A stretch of DNA of 56,051 nucleotides from Actinobacillus sp. (GTDB lineage Bacteria; Pseudomonadota; Gammaproteobacteria; Enterobacterales; Pasteurellaceae). Positions 33,988 to 42,953 of the stretch are shown here, one piece after another; positions within the stretch are counted from its first letter, which is position 1, and the number at the start of each line of letters is the position of its first letter. The position numbers and the translations under genes are program-made. The stretch covers positions 1 through 56,051 of the forward strand of contig JAHHQY010000005.1 in assembly GCA_020026115.1 (NCBI GenBank), in the 5' to 3' direction. The notes under the pieces were generated by a model. It ran no database searches. It was not told the DNA's origin and was given only the letters and a program-made list of their open reading frames with translations.

Positions 33988-34015
33988 ATTATACCGAATT
34001 ACGCTCGGGTTGCAA
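33988..34015 (-). promoter_or_regulatory. Sigma-70 promoter of rpmE
   Basis: Minus strand: TTGCAA (34015-34010), 16 bp, TATAAT (33993-33988), a perfect -10. It lies 96 bp from the L31 start, leaving a leader that could carry autoregulation. Confidence 0.75.
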
Positions 34016-34062
34016 GATCTTATTTTATACAACTGCGCTTTTTTCACCCAAGGGTCAAATCC

Positions 34063-34079
34063 TTTTTTTCGGTGCGAAG
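34063..34079 (+). repeat. Single copy of the dispersed motif between rpmE and rpoD
   Basis: TTTTTTTCGGTGCGAAG just upstream of the rpmE promoter on its strand. Confidence 0.65.
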
Positions 34080-34092
34080 TGAAAAATAAAAG

Positions 34093-34122
34093 AAAAAAAA
34101 CCTTCGCAAAAGCGAAGGTTTT
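34093..34122 (-). terminator. Terminator of the rpsU-dnaG-rpoD operon
   Basis: AAAACCTTCGC (34097-34107), loop AAAA, GCGAAGGTTTT (34112-34122); on the minus strand it ends in eight T. Confidence 0.9.
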
Positions 34123-34135
34123 CCATAAGAAAAAA

Positions 34136-36037
34136 TTAGTCGTCTAAGAAACTACGTAAGGTTTCACTACGGCTTGGGTGACGCAATTTGCGTAAGGCTT
34201 TCGCTTCAATTTGACGAATACGTTCACGCGTTACATCAAACTGTTTACCCACTTCTTCTAAGGTGTGATCGGTGTTCATATCAATACCAAAACGCATACG
34301 CAATACTTTTGCTTCACGCGCAGTTAAACCTTCTAAAACATCATTCGTCGCAATTTTTAAACTTTGCGCCGTAGCGGAATCTAAAGGTAAAGCTAAGTTG
34401 GTATCTTCAATAAAATCACCTAAATGTGAATCATCGTCATCACCAATTGGGGTTTCCATAGAAATTGGTTCTTTAGCAATTTTCAATACTTTACGAATTT
34501 TTTCTTCAGGTATGCCCATACGTTCAGCTAATTCTTCAGGCGTTGCTTCACGACCCATTTCTTGTAAACATTGACGTGAAATACGATTTAATTTGTTAAT
34601 CGTTTCAATCATATGAACAGGAATTCGAATGGTTCGAGCTTGATCGGCAATAGAACGCGTAATCGCTTGACGAATCCACCAAGTTGCATAAGTCGAGAAT
34701 TTATAACCGCGACGGTATTCAAATTTATCTACCGCCTTCATTAAACCAATATTCCCTTCTTGAATTAAGTCTAGGAATTGTAAACCGCGGTTTGTGTATT
34801 TTTTCGCAATGGATATCACCAAACGTAAGTTCGCTTCCACCATATCTTTTTTCGCTCGACGAGCTTTTAATTCACCTTGCGAAACTTTATTACAAATTTC
34901 ATGTAATTGTTCGATGGTTAAGCCGGTTTCTTCTTCAATGGCGGCTAAATTAGCAATATGTTGACGAATGGCTTCTTCATATTTTGCTAAACGTTCTGCC
35001 CAAGGTTTTTTCACTTTTAAAGCTTTATCAAGCCATGCAGGATTGCTTCCTTTATTTTTAAAGCGTTCAATGAAATCTTCTTTTGGCATTTTAGCGTTAT
35101 CTACGGCATAAACTAAAATTTGACGTTCTTCTTGGCGAACGCGTTTTGACATAGCTCGCATTTCATCAATTAAACGATCAAACTGTTTTGCCACTAAACG
35201 GAATTGAATGAAAATATCCGATAAGGCTTGAATTTGGTCTTTCGCAGCTTTACGAGAACGGCCATGTTTTTCAATCGCTTTAGCTGTTTTTTCACATTGC
35301 GCTTTTAATTCTGTAAATTTTTCTCGTGCAAATTCTGGGTCAATGCTGTTGTCATTGGTATCATCACTTGCATCATCTTCACTACTTTCTTCATCCTCTT
35401 CATCATCGACATCAACATCGCTTTCTTTTTTCTTTTTAATTGTTGGCACGACTTCGTCGTCTTCGTCGAGTAATGGATCTTCCTCTTCTTCCACTTCATT
35501 TGCAGCGGCTTCAATTTCTGCATTTAAATCCACAAAACCTGTGATTAAATCCGCTAAACGCATTCCGCCTTCTTCAACTAAATCAAATTGGGCAATAAAT
35601 GGCATTAAAACGGCAGGGTAAGCGGCAACCGCACTTTGAACTTCAACGATACCTTCTTCAATGCGTTTCGCAATGCTAATTTCGCCATCGCGAGTAAGTA
35701 GGTCAACACTTCCCATTTCACGCATATACATACGCACAGGGTCGGTTGTACGACCTAATTCCGCTTCTACCGTAGAAAGCACTTGTGTTGCTTCTTCTAC
35801 CGCATCATCGTCTGCATTGTTAGAAACATTTTCATTTAAGATTAAATCATCCGCATCCGGTGCAGCTTCTAAAACCTGAATACCCATATCGTTAATCATT
35901 TGAATAATGTCTTCGATTTGGTCAGCGTCTAAAAGCTCACTTGGCAGATGGTCATTGACTTCCGCATAGGTTAAGTAGCCTTGCTCTTTACCTTGTGCGA
36001 TTAAAAGTTTTAATTGAGATTGCTGGGTTTGTTCCAT
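34136..36037 (-). CDS. rpoD: Primary sigma factor sigma-70
   Basis: The 633-residue housekeeping sigma factor contains region 1.1 (1-80), the acidic non-conserved insert (about 190-245, long D/E and S runs), region 2 with YATWWIRQAITRSIADQARTIRIPVHM, region 3, and region 4 with DVTRERIRQIEAKALRKLRHPSRSETLRSFLDD. Last gene of the macromolecular synthesis operon. An AAGTGCGGT core (reverse, at about 35625) lies inside region 1. Confidence 0.97.
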   Translation of the reverse strand: MEQTQQSQLKLLIAQGKEQGYLTYAEVNDHLPSELLDADQIEDIIQMINDMGIQVLEAAPDADDLILNENVSNNADDDAVEEATQVLSTVEAELGRTTDPVRMYMREMGSVDLLTRDGEISIAKRIEEGIVEVQSAVAAYPAVLMPFIAQFDLVEEGGMRLADLITGFVDLNAEIEAAANEVEEEEDPLLDEDDEVVPTIKKKKESDVDVDDEEDEESSEDDASDDTNDNSIDPEFAREKFTELKAQCEKTAKAIEKHGRSRKAAKDQIQALSDIFIQFRLVAKQFDRLIDEMRAMSKRVRQEERQILVYAVDNAKMPKEDFIERFKNKGSNPAWLDKALKVKKPWAERLAKYEEAIRQHIANLAAIEEETGLTIEQLHEICNKVSQGELKARRAKKDMVEANLRLVISIAKKYTNRGLQFLDLIQEGNIGLMKAVDKFEYRRGYKFSTYATWWIRQAITRSIADQARTIRIPVHMIETINKLNRISRQCLQEMGREATPEELAERMGIPEEKIRKVLKIAKEPISMETPIGDDDDSHLGDFIEDTNLALPLDSATAQSLKIATNDVLEGLTAREAKVLRMRFGIDMNTDHTLEEVGKQFDVTRERIRQIEAKALRKLRHPSRSETLRSFLDD

Positions 36038-36114
36038 ATAAAATTTGCCTCAAAAGAAGAATGTTGCAGTGAAACACAAAACCTTGGGAGTGTATCACTG
36101 TTAAATAAGTTTCA

Positions 36115-37884
36115 CTATTTATATTTTGGTTTTAACTGGATAAGTTGCGCTAATTCAAGTTTCTCTTGCTCTTCCAAACCATTTGCCCGGTCTTTGGCAA
36201 TTAAAATCGCAATACGCTGAGCGATATATTTGTCATATAAAAAAATTAAATTGTCTTTAAATGTTTTTGCGTAATCTTTTTCCTGCACAAGGTGATCCCA
36301 CAGCGCTAACTTTTCAAGAGCGGCTAATTCTTTCGTATCACGCCAATGCTCTAAAATTTGCCCCGTATTCACGCCCACTTGTTCAAAACAAAGTCGCGCT
36401 ATTTGTGCAAATAAAGCATAACCTGGCTCTTGAAATTCCTCTTCTGGCGGTAAATACAATTCCCCTTCGGTTAAGGGAATTTCTTTCACTAAAGTAGGCT
36501 CTTGTAAAAGTAAGGCAATCAGCATACGCATCGGCGTAAAGCGAACTTTTAAAGGCGCTTTAGACGCTTGAGGTTTACTTTGTTGCTGATATAAATTCTG
36601 TAAAAAACTGCGATCCCAAATACCTAAAAGACTTTGCAAAGTCGTAAGCAAGGTGTTACGTAATCCTTCCCCTGGAATTTGAGTAATTAGGGGCATCGCT
36701 AATGTAATCAGCTTTAATTTTCCTTCTTCGCTCGAAAAATCAACTTGCGGTTTTAAATGTGCAAAGAAAAAATCGCTAAAAGATTGCGCGTCATTTAAAT
36801 AGCTTTCAAAGGCTTCTTTACCTTGTTTACGAATAAAACTATCTGGGTCTTCGCCGTCCGGTAAGAAAATAAATTTAATTTGTCGTCCATCTTCTAAAAG
36901 AGGCAAAACATTTTCTAAAGCTCGCCAAGCCGCTTGACGTCCCGCTCTATCGGCATCATAACAACAGACAATTTGCTCTGTGGCGCGAAAAGCTAATTTC
37001 AGCTGTTCGGGCGTTGTTGCCGTTCCTAAACTTGCGACGGCATAATCCACACCATATTGAGCCAGTGCAACCACGTCCATATAGCCTTCAACGACCAAAA
37101 TTTTCTCTAACTCATCTTTTTGCTGTGTCGCTTCGTACAAACCGTATAATTCATTCCCTTTATGGTATGTTACGGTTTCTGGTGAGTTTAAATATTTCGG
37201 TTTTTCATCGTTAAGCACTCGACCGCCAAAGGCAATCGTACGTCCACGTCTATCGCGAATAGGGAACATAATCCGTTGTCGAAAACGGTCATAAACATCA
37301 CCGCGATCATTTTGCGTCAACATACCTAACTGTAAAAGTTGCTGTTGGATTTCAGGTTTCGCGCCGAAATATTGGCTGAGATTTTGAAAACCTTGTGGCG
37401 CATAACCAATTTGAAAACGCTGAATAATTTCAGAAGATAATCCGCGATTAAGCAAATATTGCGTCGCTTGCGCATCTTGTGGCAAAAGCTTTGCGTAATA
37501 TTCGGCAATATGTTGCATAAAAGCGTATAAATCCCGCTTTTGTTGCCCTTGAATGCTTGGCTCTCGCGCCGAAAAATTTGATTTTTCATAAGGCACATCT
37601 AAACCAAGACTATTGGCTAATTCTTCAATAGACTCAACAAAATCAAGTTTGTCATACTCCATTAAAAATGTAATGGCATTACCTTTTGCATGACAACCAA
37701 AGCAATAATAAAACTGTTTTTTCGGACTAACGGTAAAAGACGGGGTTTTTTCGTGATGAAAAGGACAACAAGCTTCGTATTCACGGCCTTTTTTCTTCAG
37801 CTTGACTCGACTGTTGATGACATCAACAATGTCAGTTTTTGCAAGAAGATCGTCAATAAACGAACGTGGAATACTGCCGGCCAT
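36115..37884 (-). CDS. dnaG: DNA primase
   Basis: DnaG makes RNA primers for replication. The 589-residue protein has the zinc-binding domain (CCPFHHEKTPSF...YYCFGC), the polymerase core with TOPRIM (VVEGYMDVVALAQYG, CYDADRAGRQAA) and a C-terminal DnaB-interaction domain. Two motif copies encode FSARE and FGAKP in the opposite reading sense to other copies (37358-37370, 37561-37576). 77 bp to rpoD. Confidence 0.95.
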   Translation of the reverse strand: MAGSIPRSFIDDLLAKTDIVDVINSRVKLKKKGREYEACCPFHHEKTPSFTVSPKKQFYYCFGCHAKGNAITFLMEYDKLDFVESIEELANSLGLDVPYEKSNFSAREPSIQGQQKRDLYAFMQHIAEYYAKLLPQDAQATQYLLNRGLSSEIIQRFQIGYAPQGFQNLSQYFGAKPEIQQQLLQLGMLTQNDRGDVYDRFRQRIMFPIRDRRGRTIAFGGRVLNDEKPKYLNSPETVTYHKGNELYGLYEATQQKDELEKILVVEGYMDVVALAQYGVDYAVASLGTATTPEQLKLAFRATEQIVCCYDADRAGRQAAWRALENVLPLLEDGRQIKFIFLPDGEDPDSFIRKQGKEAFESYLNDAQSFSDFFFAHLKPQVDFSSEEGKLKLITLAMPLITQIPGEGLRNTLLTTLQSLLGIWDRSFLQNLYQQQSKPQASKAPLKVRFTPMRMLIALLLQEPTLVKEIPLTEGELYLPPEEEFQEPGYALFAQIARLCFEQVGVNTGQILEHWRDTKELAALEKLALWDHLVQEKDYAKTFKDNLIFLYDKYIAQRIAILIAKDRANGLEEQEKLELAQLIQLKPKYK

Positions 37885-37976
37885 TGGAGCGTACCTTTTT
37901 ATTTTAGCTAAAAAATCATAATCACGCTGGCTTTAAGCCTGTGACGAAGAATAAAAAACGCCTAGTTTTTATACGA

Positions 37977-38006
37977 CAAAACCGTGATACCTAAAAGTAC
38001 CACGGC
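37977..38006 (-). terminator. Attenuator between rpsU and dnaG
   Basis: CCGTGATAC (37983-37991) and GTACCACGG (37998-38006) form a 9-bp stem with one G-T pair; the minus strand continues TTTTG. E. coli has a comparable internal terminator (T1) that keeps primase low relative to S21. Confidence 0.75.
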
Positions 38007-38045
38007 TTGTGTAACTCGGATTACTAAAAAAGCAAAAGCTTTTAA

Positions 38046-38261
38046 TTAGTATAAACGTGTATTGCGTGCATTTTCACGAGCAACACGTTTTGCATGACGT
38101 TTTTTACGAGTTGCGTTTTCACGTTTACGAATTGTAGTTGGTTTTTCGTAAAACTCACGGGAGCGAACTTCCGCTAAGATTCCTGCTTTTTCGCAAGAAC
38201 GTTTAAAACGACGTAATGCTACGTCAAAAGATTCGTTTTCACGTACTTTAATTACTGGCAT
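38046..38261 (-). CDS. rpsU: 30S ribosomal protein S21
   Basis: The 71-residue basic protein of the 30S platform (MPVIKVRENESFDVALRRFKRSCEKAG...) is near identical to gamma-proteobacterial S21. It leads rpsU-dnaG-rpoD. A strong ribosome binding site GAGGTGAT precedes it; a possible promoter TTGGTG-N16-TAAATT lies about 60 bp upstream on the minus strand. Confidence 0.96.
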   Translation of the reverse strand: MPVIKVRENESFDVALRRFKRSCEKAGILAEVRSREFYEKPTTIRKRENATRKKRHAKRVARENARNTRLY

Positions 38262-38453
38262 AAGCCATCACCTCAATAGATATTTTGCAAAATTTATGTT
38301 TATTTCAATAACCACCAATAAAAAGATGTATTGACAGTTAAATAAGGGTCGCAATTTTAATCTACTTTTATCGGAAAAGCAAAACAAACTTTGATCTTTT
38401 TTCGCTCAATAGCTTCTTATTTGCTAAAAAAAGAGTAGAAAATTTTTTATACT

Positions 38454-38557
38454 TGTCCAAATTTCATACAATCCCTCTACTTTTTTCTGAAAATTTGTCC
38501 AAAACCATACAATTCCGCCTACGTTTTTCTGAAAATTTGTCCAAATTGTCCAATTTA
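38454..38557. repeat. Two 42-bp direct repeats plus a partial third, upstream of tsaD
   Basis: The unit begins TTGTCCAAA..CATACAAT and ends CT(T/A)TTTTTCTGAAAATT. Copies start at about 38454 and 38496, and a truncated third (TTGTCCAAATTGTCCAA) at about 38538. They fill part of the 361-bp gap between rpsU and tsaD, which otherwise has a TTGACA at 38333 and a TAAAAT box near 38571 but no gene. Confidence 0.75.
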
Positions 38558-38622
38558 GAGCAAAAACAAGGTAAAATCTGCGCCACTTTTTTACACACAG
38601 AATTTATTTATAGAGCATCAAT

Positions 38623-39663
38623 ATGCGTATTCTCGGCATTGAAACATCTTGCGACGAAACAGGTGTCGCTATTTATGATGAAGAAAAAGGCTTAATCGCC
38701 AACCAACTTTACACCCAAATCGCCCTACATGCTGATTACGGCGGGGTAGTTCCAGAATTAGCCTCTCGCGACCACATTCGCAAAACGGCCCCATTGATTA
38801 AAGCCGCTTTAGCTGAAGCGAATTTAACGCCCAAAGATATTGACGGCATTGCCTATACCGCAGGCCCAGGTCTTGTTGGCGCCTTATTAGTCGGCTCAAC
38901 TGTGGCGCGTTCACTGGCTTATGCGTGGAATATTCCCGCCGTTGGCGTACATCATATGGAAGGACATTTATTAGCCCCAATGCTTGAAGAGCATAAACCT
39001 AATTTTCCTTTTATCGCTTTATTGGTTTCTGGCGGGCATACGCAATTAGTGCGCGTTGATGGCGTAGGACAATATGAAATTTTAGGCGAAAGCATTGATG
39101 ATGCTGCAGGCGAAGCTTTTGATAAAACAGCTAAATTATTAGGTTTGGATTACCCAGGTGGCGCCGCACTTTCACGTTTAGCAGAAAAAGGCCAAAAAGA
39201 CCGCTTCCGTTTTCCGCGCCCAATGACCGATCGCCCTGGCTTAGATTTTAGCTTCTCTGGCTTAAAAACCTTTGCTGCCAATACCGTCAACCAAGTTTTA
39301 GCCGAAGAAGGTACGTTAAGCGAACAAAGCAAATGTGATATTGCTTATGCTTTCCAAGATGCCGTTGTTGATACGATGATCATTAAATGTCGTCGCGCAT
39401 TAAAACAAACGGGTTTAAAACGTGTGGTAATTGCAGGTGGCGTTAGCGCCAATAAAGCACTGCGCGCAGGTTTAGAAAATTTAATGCATGAATTTCATGG
39501 CGAAGTTTTTTATCCCGCCCCACAATTTTGCACGGATAACGGCGCAATGATTGCCTACATCGGTTTTTTACGTTTAAAAAATCAAGAACATTCACCGCTT
39601 GCCATTCAAGTTAAGCCACGTTGGCCTATGACCGAATTAAATGCCATCAAGGAGTTAAAATAA
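38623..39663 (+). CDS. tsaD: tRNA threonylcarbamoyladenosine transferase TsaD
   Basis: TsaD is the catalytic subunit (with TsaB/TsaE) that puts threonylcarbamoyl on A37 of ANN-decoding tRNAs. The 346-residue ASKHA-fold protein has ILGIETSCDETGVAIYD, the metal histidines in HHMEGHLLAP, VSGGHTQLV and VIAGGVSANKALR. First of a tight operon; its stop overlaps the tdk start. Confidence 0.96.
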   Translation: MRILGIETSCDETGVAIYDEEKGLIANQLYTQIALHADYGGVVPELASRDHIRKTAPLIKAALAEANLTPKDIDGIAYTAGPGLVGALLVGSTVARSLAYAWNIPAVGVHHMEGHLLAPMLEEHKPNFPFIALLVSGGHTQLVRVDGVGQYEILGESIDDAAGEAFDKTAKLLGLDYPGGAALSRLAEKGQKDRFRFPRPMTDRPGLDFSFSGLKTFAANTVNQVLAEEGTLSEQSKCDIAYAFQDAVVDTMIIKCRRALKQTGLKRVVIAGGVSANKALRAGLENLMHEFHGEVFYPAPQFCTDNGAMIAYIGFLRLKNQEHSPLAIQVKPRWPMTELNAIKELK

Positions 39664-40244
39664 TGGCAAAATTATATTTCTACTATTCCTCGATGAATGC
39701 AGGAAAATCGACCACGCTTTTACAGTCCGATTACAACTATCGCGAACGCAATATGCATACGCTCGTTTATACGGCCGCGATTGATGATCGTTTTGGCGTG
39801 GGAAAAGTAAGCTCGCGTATTGGTATTAGTCGAGATGCCCTACTTTTCACTAAAGATAGCGACTTATTTAGCGAAATTAACGCAAGTTGCGTCCAACAAG
39901 CGATTGATTGCATTTTAGTTGATGAAGCACAATTTCTTACCAAAGAACAAGTGCGCCAATTAAGTGATGTTGTCGATGACTTAGATATTCCCGTTTTATG
40001 TTATGGCTTGCGTAATGACTTCCAAGCAGAACTTTTTGAAGGCAGTCAATATTTACTCGCTTGGGCGGATAAATTAGTCGAACTTAAAACCATTTGTCAC
40101 TGCGGACGCAAGGCGAATTTCGTTTTACGCTTAGATGAACACGGCGAAGCCATTAAAGACGGCGCTCAAATTCAAATTGGTGGCAACGAACGCTATTTAT
40201 CTGTATGCCGTAAACATTACAAAGAAAAAATGCGCCAAGCTTAA
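39663..40244 (+). CDS. tdk: Thymidine kinase
   Basis: The 193-residue salvage enzyme has a P-loop SMNAGKSTTLL (9-19), catalytic DEAQF, the lasso and zinc cysteines (CHCGRKA and SVCRKHY). ATG 39663 overlaps the tsaD stop (TAATG) with AAGGAG upstream; the frame is open 14 codons further but has no better signal. Confidence 0.95.
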   Translation: MAKLYFYYSSMNAGKSTTLLQSDYNYRERNMHTLVYTAAIDDRFGVGKVSSRIGISRDALLFTKDSDLFSEINASCVQQAIDCILVDEAQFLTKEQVRQLSDVVDDLDIPVLCYGLRNDFQAELFEGSQYLLAWADKLVELKTICHCGRKANFVLRLDEHGEAIKDGAQIQIGGNERYLSVCRKHYKEKMRQA

Positions 40245-40260
40245 AGGTGCGGAGAAAGCT

Positions 40261-41301
40261 ATGGGGAAAAAAATTCAATTTTTCGGTGCGAGTGCTATTT
40301 TTATTTGCTTAGGACTTGGCGGATATTTATATCATCAAATTCAACAAGTACCGCAAATGGCTCTTAAGGTAAAAGAAGGGCAACTTTTTACCTTGCCGAA
40401 AAAAGCCAATAGCAAAACCTTAGCGACGCTTTTACAAAAAGAAAATTTCGTTGAAAATGCACAATTTTTGCCTTGGTATTTAAAGCTCAATCCACAGGAA
40501 AACCATTTAAAAGCAGGAACTTATTCTTTAGAAAATCTGCATAATGTGGGCGATTTATTAAAACGCCTTAATTCAGGCAAAGAAGTGCAATTCCAAGTGC
40601 AATTTTTAGAAGGCAGTCGCTTTGTTGATTGGCAAAAGAATTTACAAAAAGCCCAACATTTAAAGCGGACTTTACAAGGCAAAACAGAAGCTGAAATTTA
40701 CCAAGCCTTGCAACTGCCAAAGGATAGCCCAAACCAAAAATTGGAAGGCTGGTTTTATCCTGACACTTACAGTTACACCTTAAATTCGAGCGACTTGGAT
40801 TTATTAAAACGCGCCAGTCAACGTTTACAAAAAAGTTTACAACAAGCTTGGGCTTCTCGCGCCGAAAATTTGCCCTTAAAAAATGCTTATGAAATGTTAA
40901 TTTTAGCCTCTATCGTGGAAAAGGAAACCAGCGACCGCGCCGAACAACCTATGGTCGCGTCCGTTTTTATTAACCGCTTACGCAAAGGTATGAAATTACA
41001 AACCGATCCAACGGTGATTTACGGTATGGGCGAAAAATATCAAGGTAATATTCAACGTAAGGACCTACAAACGCCCACCCCTTATAACACCTATGTGATC
41101 GAAGGCTTACCGCCTTCGCCTATCGCGATGGTGACCGATTCAGCCTTACAAGCCGTAGCGCATCCTGCGGAAAGTAAAAATTTATATTTTGTTGCGAATG
41201 GCTCTGGCGGACATCAATTTAGCCAAACCTTAGCCCAACATAATAAAGCGGTGCGCGAATATGTCCGTTGGTATCGCAAAAATATTCAAGGAAAAAAATA
41301 A
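40261..41301 (+). CDS. mltG: Endolytic murein transglycosylase MltG (YceG)
   Basis: This inner-membrane lytic transglycosylase is thought to end glycan strand growth. The 346-residue protein has one N-terminal TM (IFICLGLGGYLYHQI), a LysM-like region and the YceG domain with the catalytic Glu in LASIVEKETSD and QTDPTVIYGMG, TPYNTYVIEGLPPSPI. GGAG before ATG 40261 sets the start. Two motif copies encode FGAS and SRAEN. Stop overlaps tmk start. Confidence 0.94.
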   Translation: MGKKIQFFGASAIFICLGLGGYLYHQIQQVPQMALKVKEGQLFTLPKKANSKTLATLLQKENFVENAQFLPWYLKLNPQENHLKAGTYSLENLHNVGDLLKRLNSGKEVQFQVQFLEGSRFVDWQKNLQKAQHLKRTLQGKTEAEIYQALQLPKDSPNQKLEGWFYPDTYSYTLNSSDLDLLKRASQRLQKSLQQAWASRAENLPLKNAYEMLILASIVEKETSDRAEQPMVASVFINRLRKGMKLQTDPTVIYGMGEKYQGNIQRKDLQTPTPYNTYVIEGLPPSPIAMVTDSALQAVAHPAESKNLYFVANGSGGHQFSQTLAQHNKAVREYVRWYRKNIQGKK

Positions 41302-41939
41302 TGCAGGGAAAATTTATTGTTATTGAAGGTTTAGAAGGCGCGGGAAAAACAACCGCTCATGCCACTGTGGTGGAAACCTTAAAAGCCTGTGGCATTGAAA
41401 ATGTTATCACAACGCGTGAACCAGGCGGTACACCGCTTGCAGAAAAATTACGCCTTTTAATTAAACATACCACCGAAGAAGTGGTTACCGACAAAGCCGA
41501 ACTTTTAATGCTTTACGCAGCGCGCGTACAATTAGTCGAAAATGTTATTAAACCTGCGTTAAAAAAAGGAATTTGGGTTGTCGGTGATCGCCATGATTGG
41601 TCATCGCAAGCCTATCAAGGAAGCGGTCGCGGTTTGGATAAAAATTTAATGGCCACCTTACGCCAAGCGGTTTTAGGGGATTTCAAACCCGATTTCACTT
41701 TATATTTAGATATTGAGCCTGCCGTTGGTTTAGCGCGCGCACGCGGACGCGGTGAATTAGATCGTATCGAACAACAAGCTTTAGATTTCTTTTTGCGTAC
41801 GCGCCAAGGCTATTTAACGCTGGCTCAAGCGGAAAAAAATTGTGCGATTATTCACGCAGGCGAGCCGTTAGATGTTGTTCAAAAAAACATTCAACAGGCT
41901 GTAAAAAATTTTGTGCAAATGCAAAAAATGCAAAAATAG
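41301..41939 (+). CDS. tmk: Thymidylate kinase
   Basis: Tmk phosphorylates dTMP to dTDP. 212 residues: P-loop IEGLEGAGKTT, TREPGGTPLAE (DR-like motif) and the LID arginines RARGRGELDRIE. The ATG at 41301 overlaps the mltG stop (TAATG). Together with tdk it gives the operon both thymidine salvage steps. Confidence 0.96.
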   Translation: MQGKFIVIEGLEGAGKTTAHATVVETLKACGIENVITTREPGGTPLAEKLRLLIKHTTEEVVTDKAELLMLYAARVQLVENVIKPALKKGIWVVGDRHDWSSQAYQGSGRGLDKNLMATLRQAVLGDFKPDFTLYLDIEPAVGLARARGRGELDRIEQQALDFFLRTRQGYLTLAQAEKNCAIIHAGEPLDVVQKNIQQAVKNFVQMQKMQK

Positions 41940-41947
41940 AAAACTTT

Positions 41948-42943
41948 ATGAAAGAACTTTACCCTTGGCTTGTGCCTTATTATGCAAAAATCACTCATGC
42001 TTTTAAGCAAGGTTTTGGTCATCATGCTTTGCTTTTTAAGGCGGAATCAGGCCTTGGCGTGGAAGAACTTATTGCTCATATTGCAAACTTTTTAATGTGC
42101 CAAAATTCAGCGCTCTCACCTTGTGGACAATGTCATCACTGTCATTTAATGCAAGCGAAAAGTCATCCTGATTTTTATCTGCTCGCCAGCATTGAAGGTA
42201 AAGATATTGGCGTTGAACAAGTGCGCGAAATCACCGACAAACTCAACCAACATGCCCAGCAAGGCGGAAATAAAGTCGTTTGGATTCAAGGGGCGGAACG
42301 CTTAACTGAAAGCGCGGGGAATGCGCTTTTAAAAACCTTAGAAGAACCGCGCCCGCAAACTTATTTTTTATTGCAAACCGATGTCGCAACGCCATTACTG
42401 GCGACAATTTATAGTCGTTGTCAGCCTTGGCTTATTGCAAAACCTTGCGAAGAAGTTAGCTTAGCCTTTTTAGCTCAAGCCTTCGCGCCGAAAAATGTCC
42501 ATGAATTACGCACGGCTTTACAAATGAATTTTGGCAGACCTTTAAGTGCCTTAAACTTTTTGCAAGAAAATACCTTAGCGGAACGCACGGCTTTCTTACG
42601 CCACTTTTGGCTCTTTTATTCTCGCCGTTCGCCTTTAGAATTATTGCCGTATTTTGATAAAGAAAAAACTTGGCAACAATTAGATTGGTTGGAAAGCTTT
42701 TTAGTTGATGCTTTGAAATGTAAATTAGGCATTCGATCCCATTGGCAATGTGAAGATATTGCCCAAGGCGTAGAAAAATTTGCCTTGCACCATTCCCCCG
42801 TTGCGTTATTGCAGAGTGTGAAAATCATTCAACAAATACGCCAAGATTTACGTCAAATTAACGGCGTAAACCAAGAAATTATTTTACTTGAAGGGCTTTG
42901 TAAATTTATTACGCAAATATTCGCCCCAAGTACTCAACATTAA
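41948..42943 (+). CDS. holB: DNA polymerase III subunit delta'
   Basis: The clamp-loader subunit delta' has 331 residues. The AAA+-like domain has a degenerate P-loop (FKAESGLGVEEL, as in E. coli delta'), a zinc module (CQNSALSPCGQCHHC) and the sensor/arginine-finger stretch TIYSRCQPW. The frame is open from 41840 inside tmk; ATG 41948, 8 bp after the tmk stop, matches the family N-terminus. One motif copy (42482-42494) encodes FAPKN. Confidence 0.93.
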   Translation: MKELYPWLVPYYAKITHAFKQGFGHHALLFKAESGLGVEELIAHIANFLMCQNSALSPCGQCHHCHLMQAKSHPDFYLLASIEGKDIGVEQVREITDKLNQHAQQGGNKVVWIQGAERLTESAGNALLKTLEEPRPQTYFLLQTDVATPLLATIYSRCQPWLIAKPCEEVSLAFLAQAFAPKNVHELRTALQMNFGRPLSALNFLQENTLAERTAFLRHFWLFYSRRSPLELLPYFDKEKTWQQLDWLESFLVDALKCKLGIRSHWQCEDIAQGVEKFALHHSPVALLQSVKIIQQIRQDLRQINGVNQEIILLEGLCKFITQIFAPSTQH

Positions 42944-42953
42944 AGGATTTACT

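Noticed and set aside
33875..34147. 90-codon frame between rpmE and rpoD on the plus strand
   Set aside because: It overlaps the rpmE promoter and the rpoD terminator, has no ribosome site and no recognisable protein character.
35343..35621. Serine-rich open frame opposite rpoD
   Set aside because: It is the complement of the acidic GAA/GAT-rich insert of sigma-70.
38454..38557. Upstream tsaD repeats as CRISPR
   Set aside because: Only two full copies, contiguous, with no spacer pattern and no cas genes.
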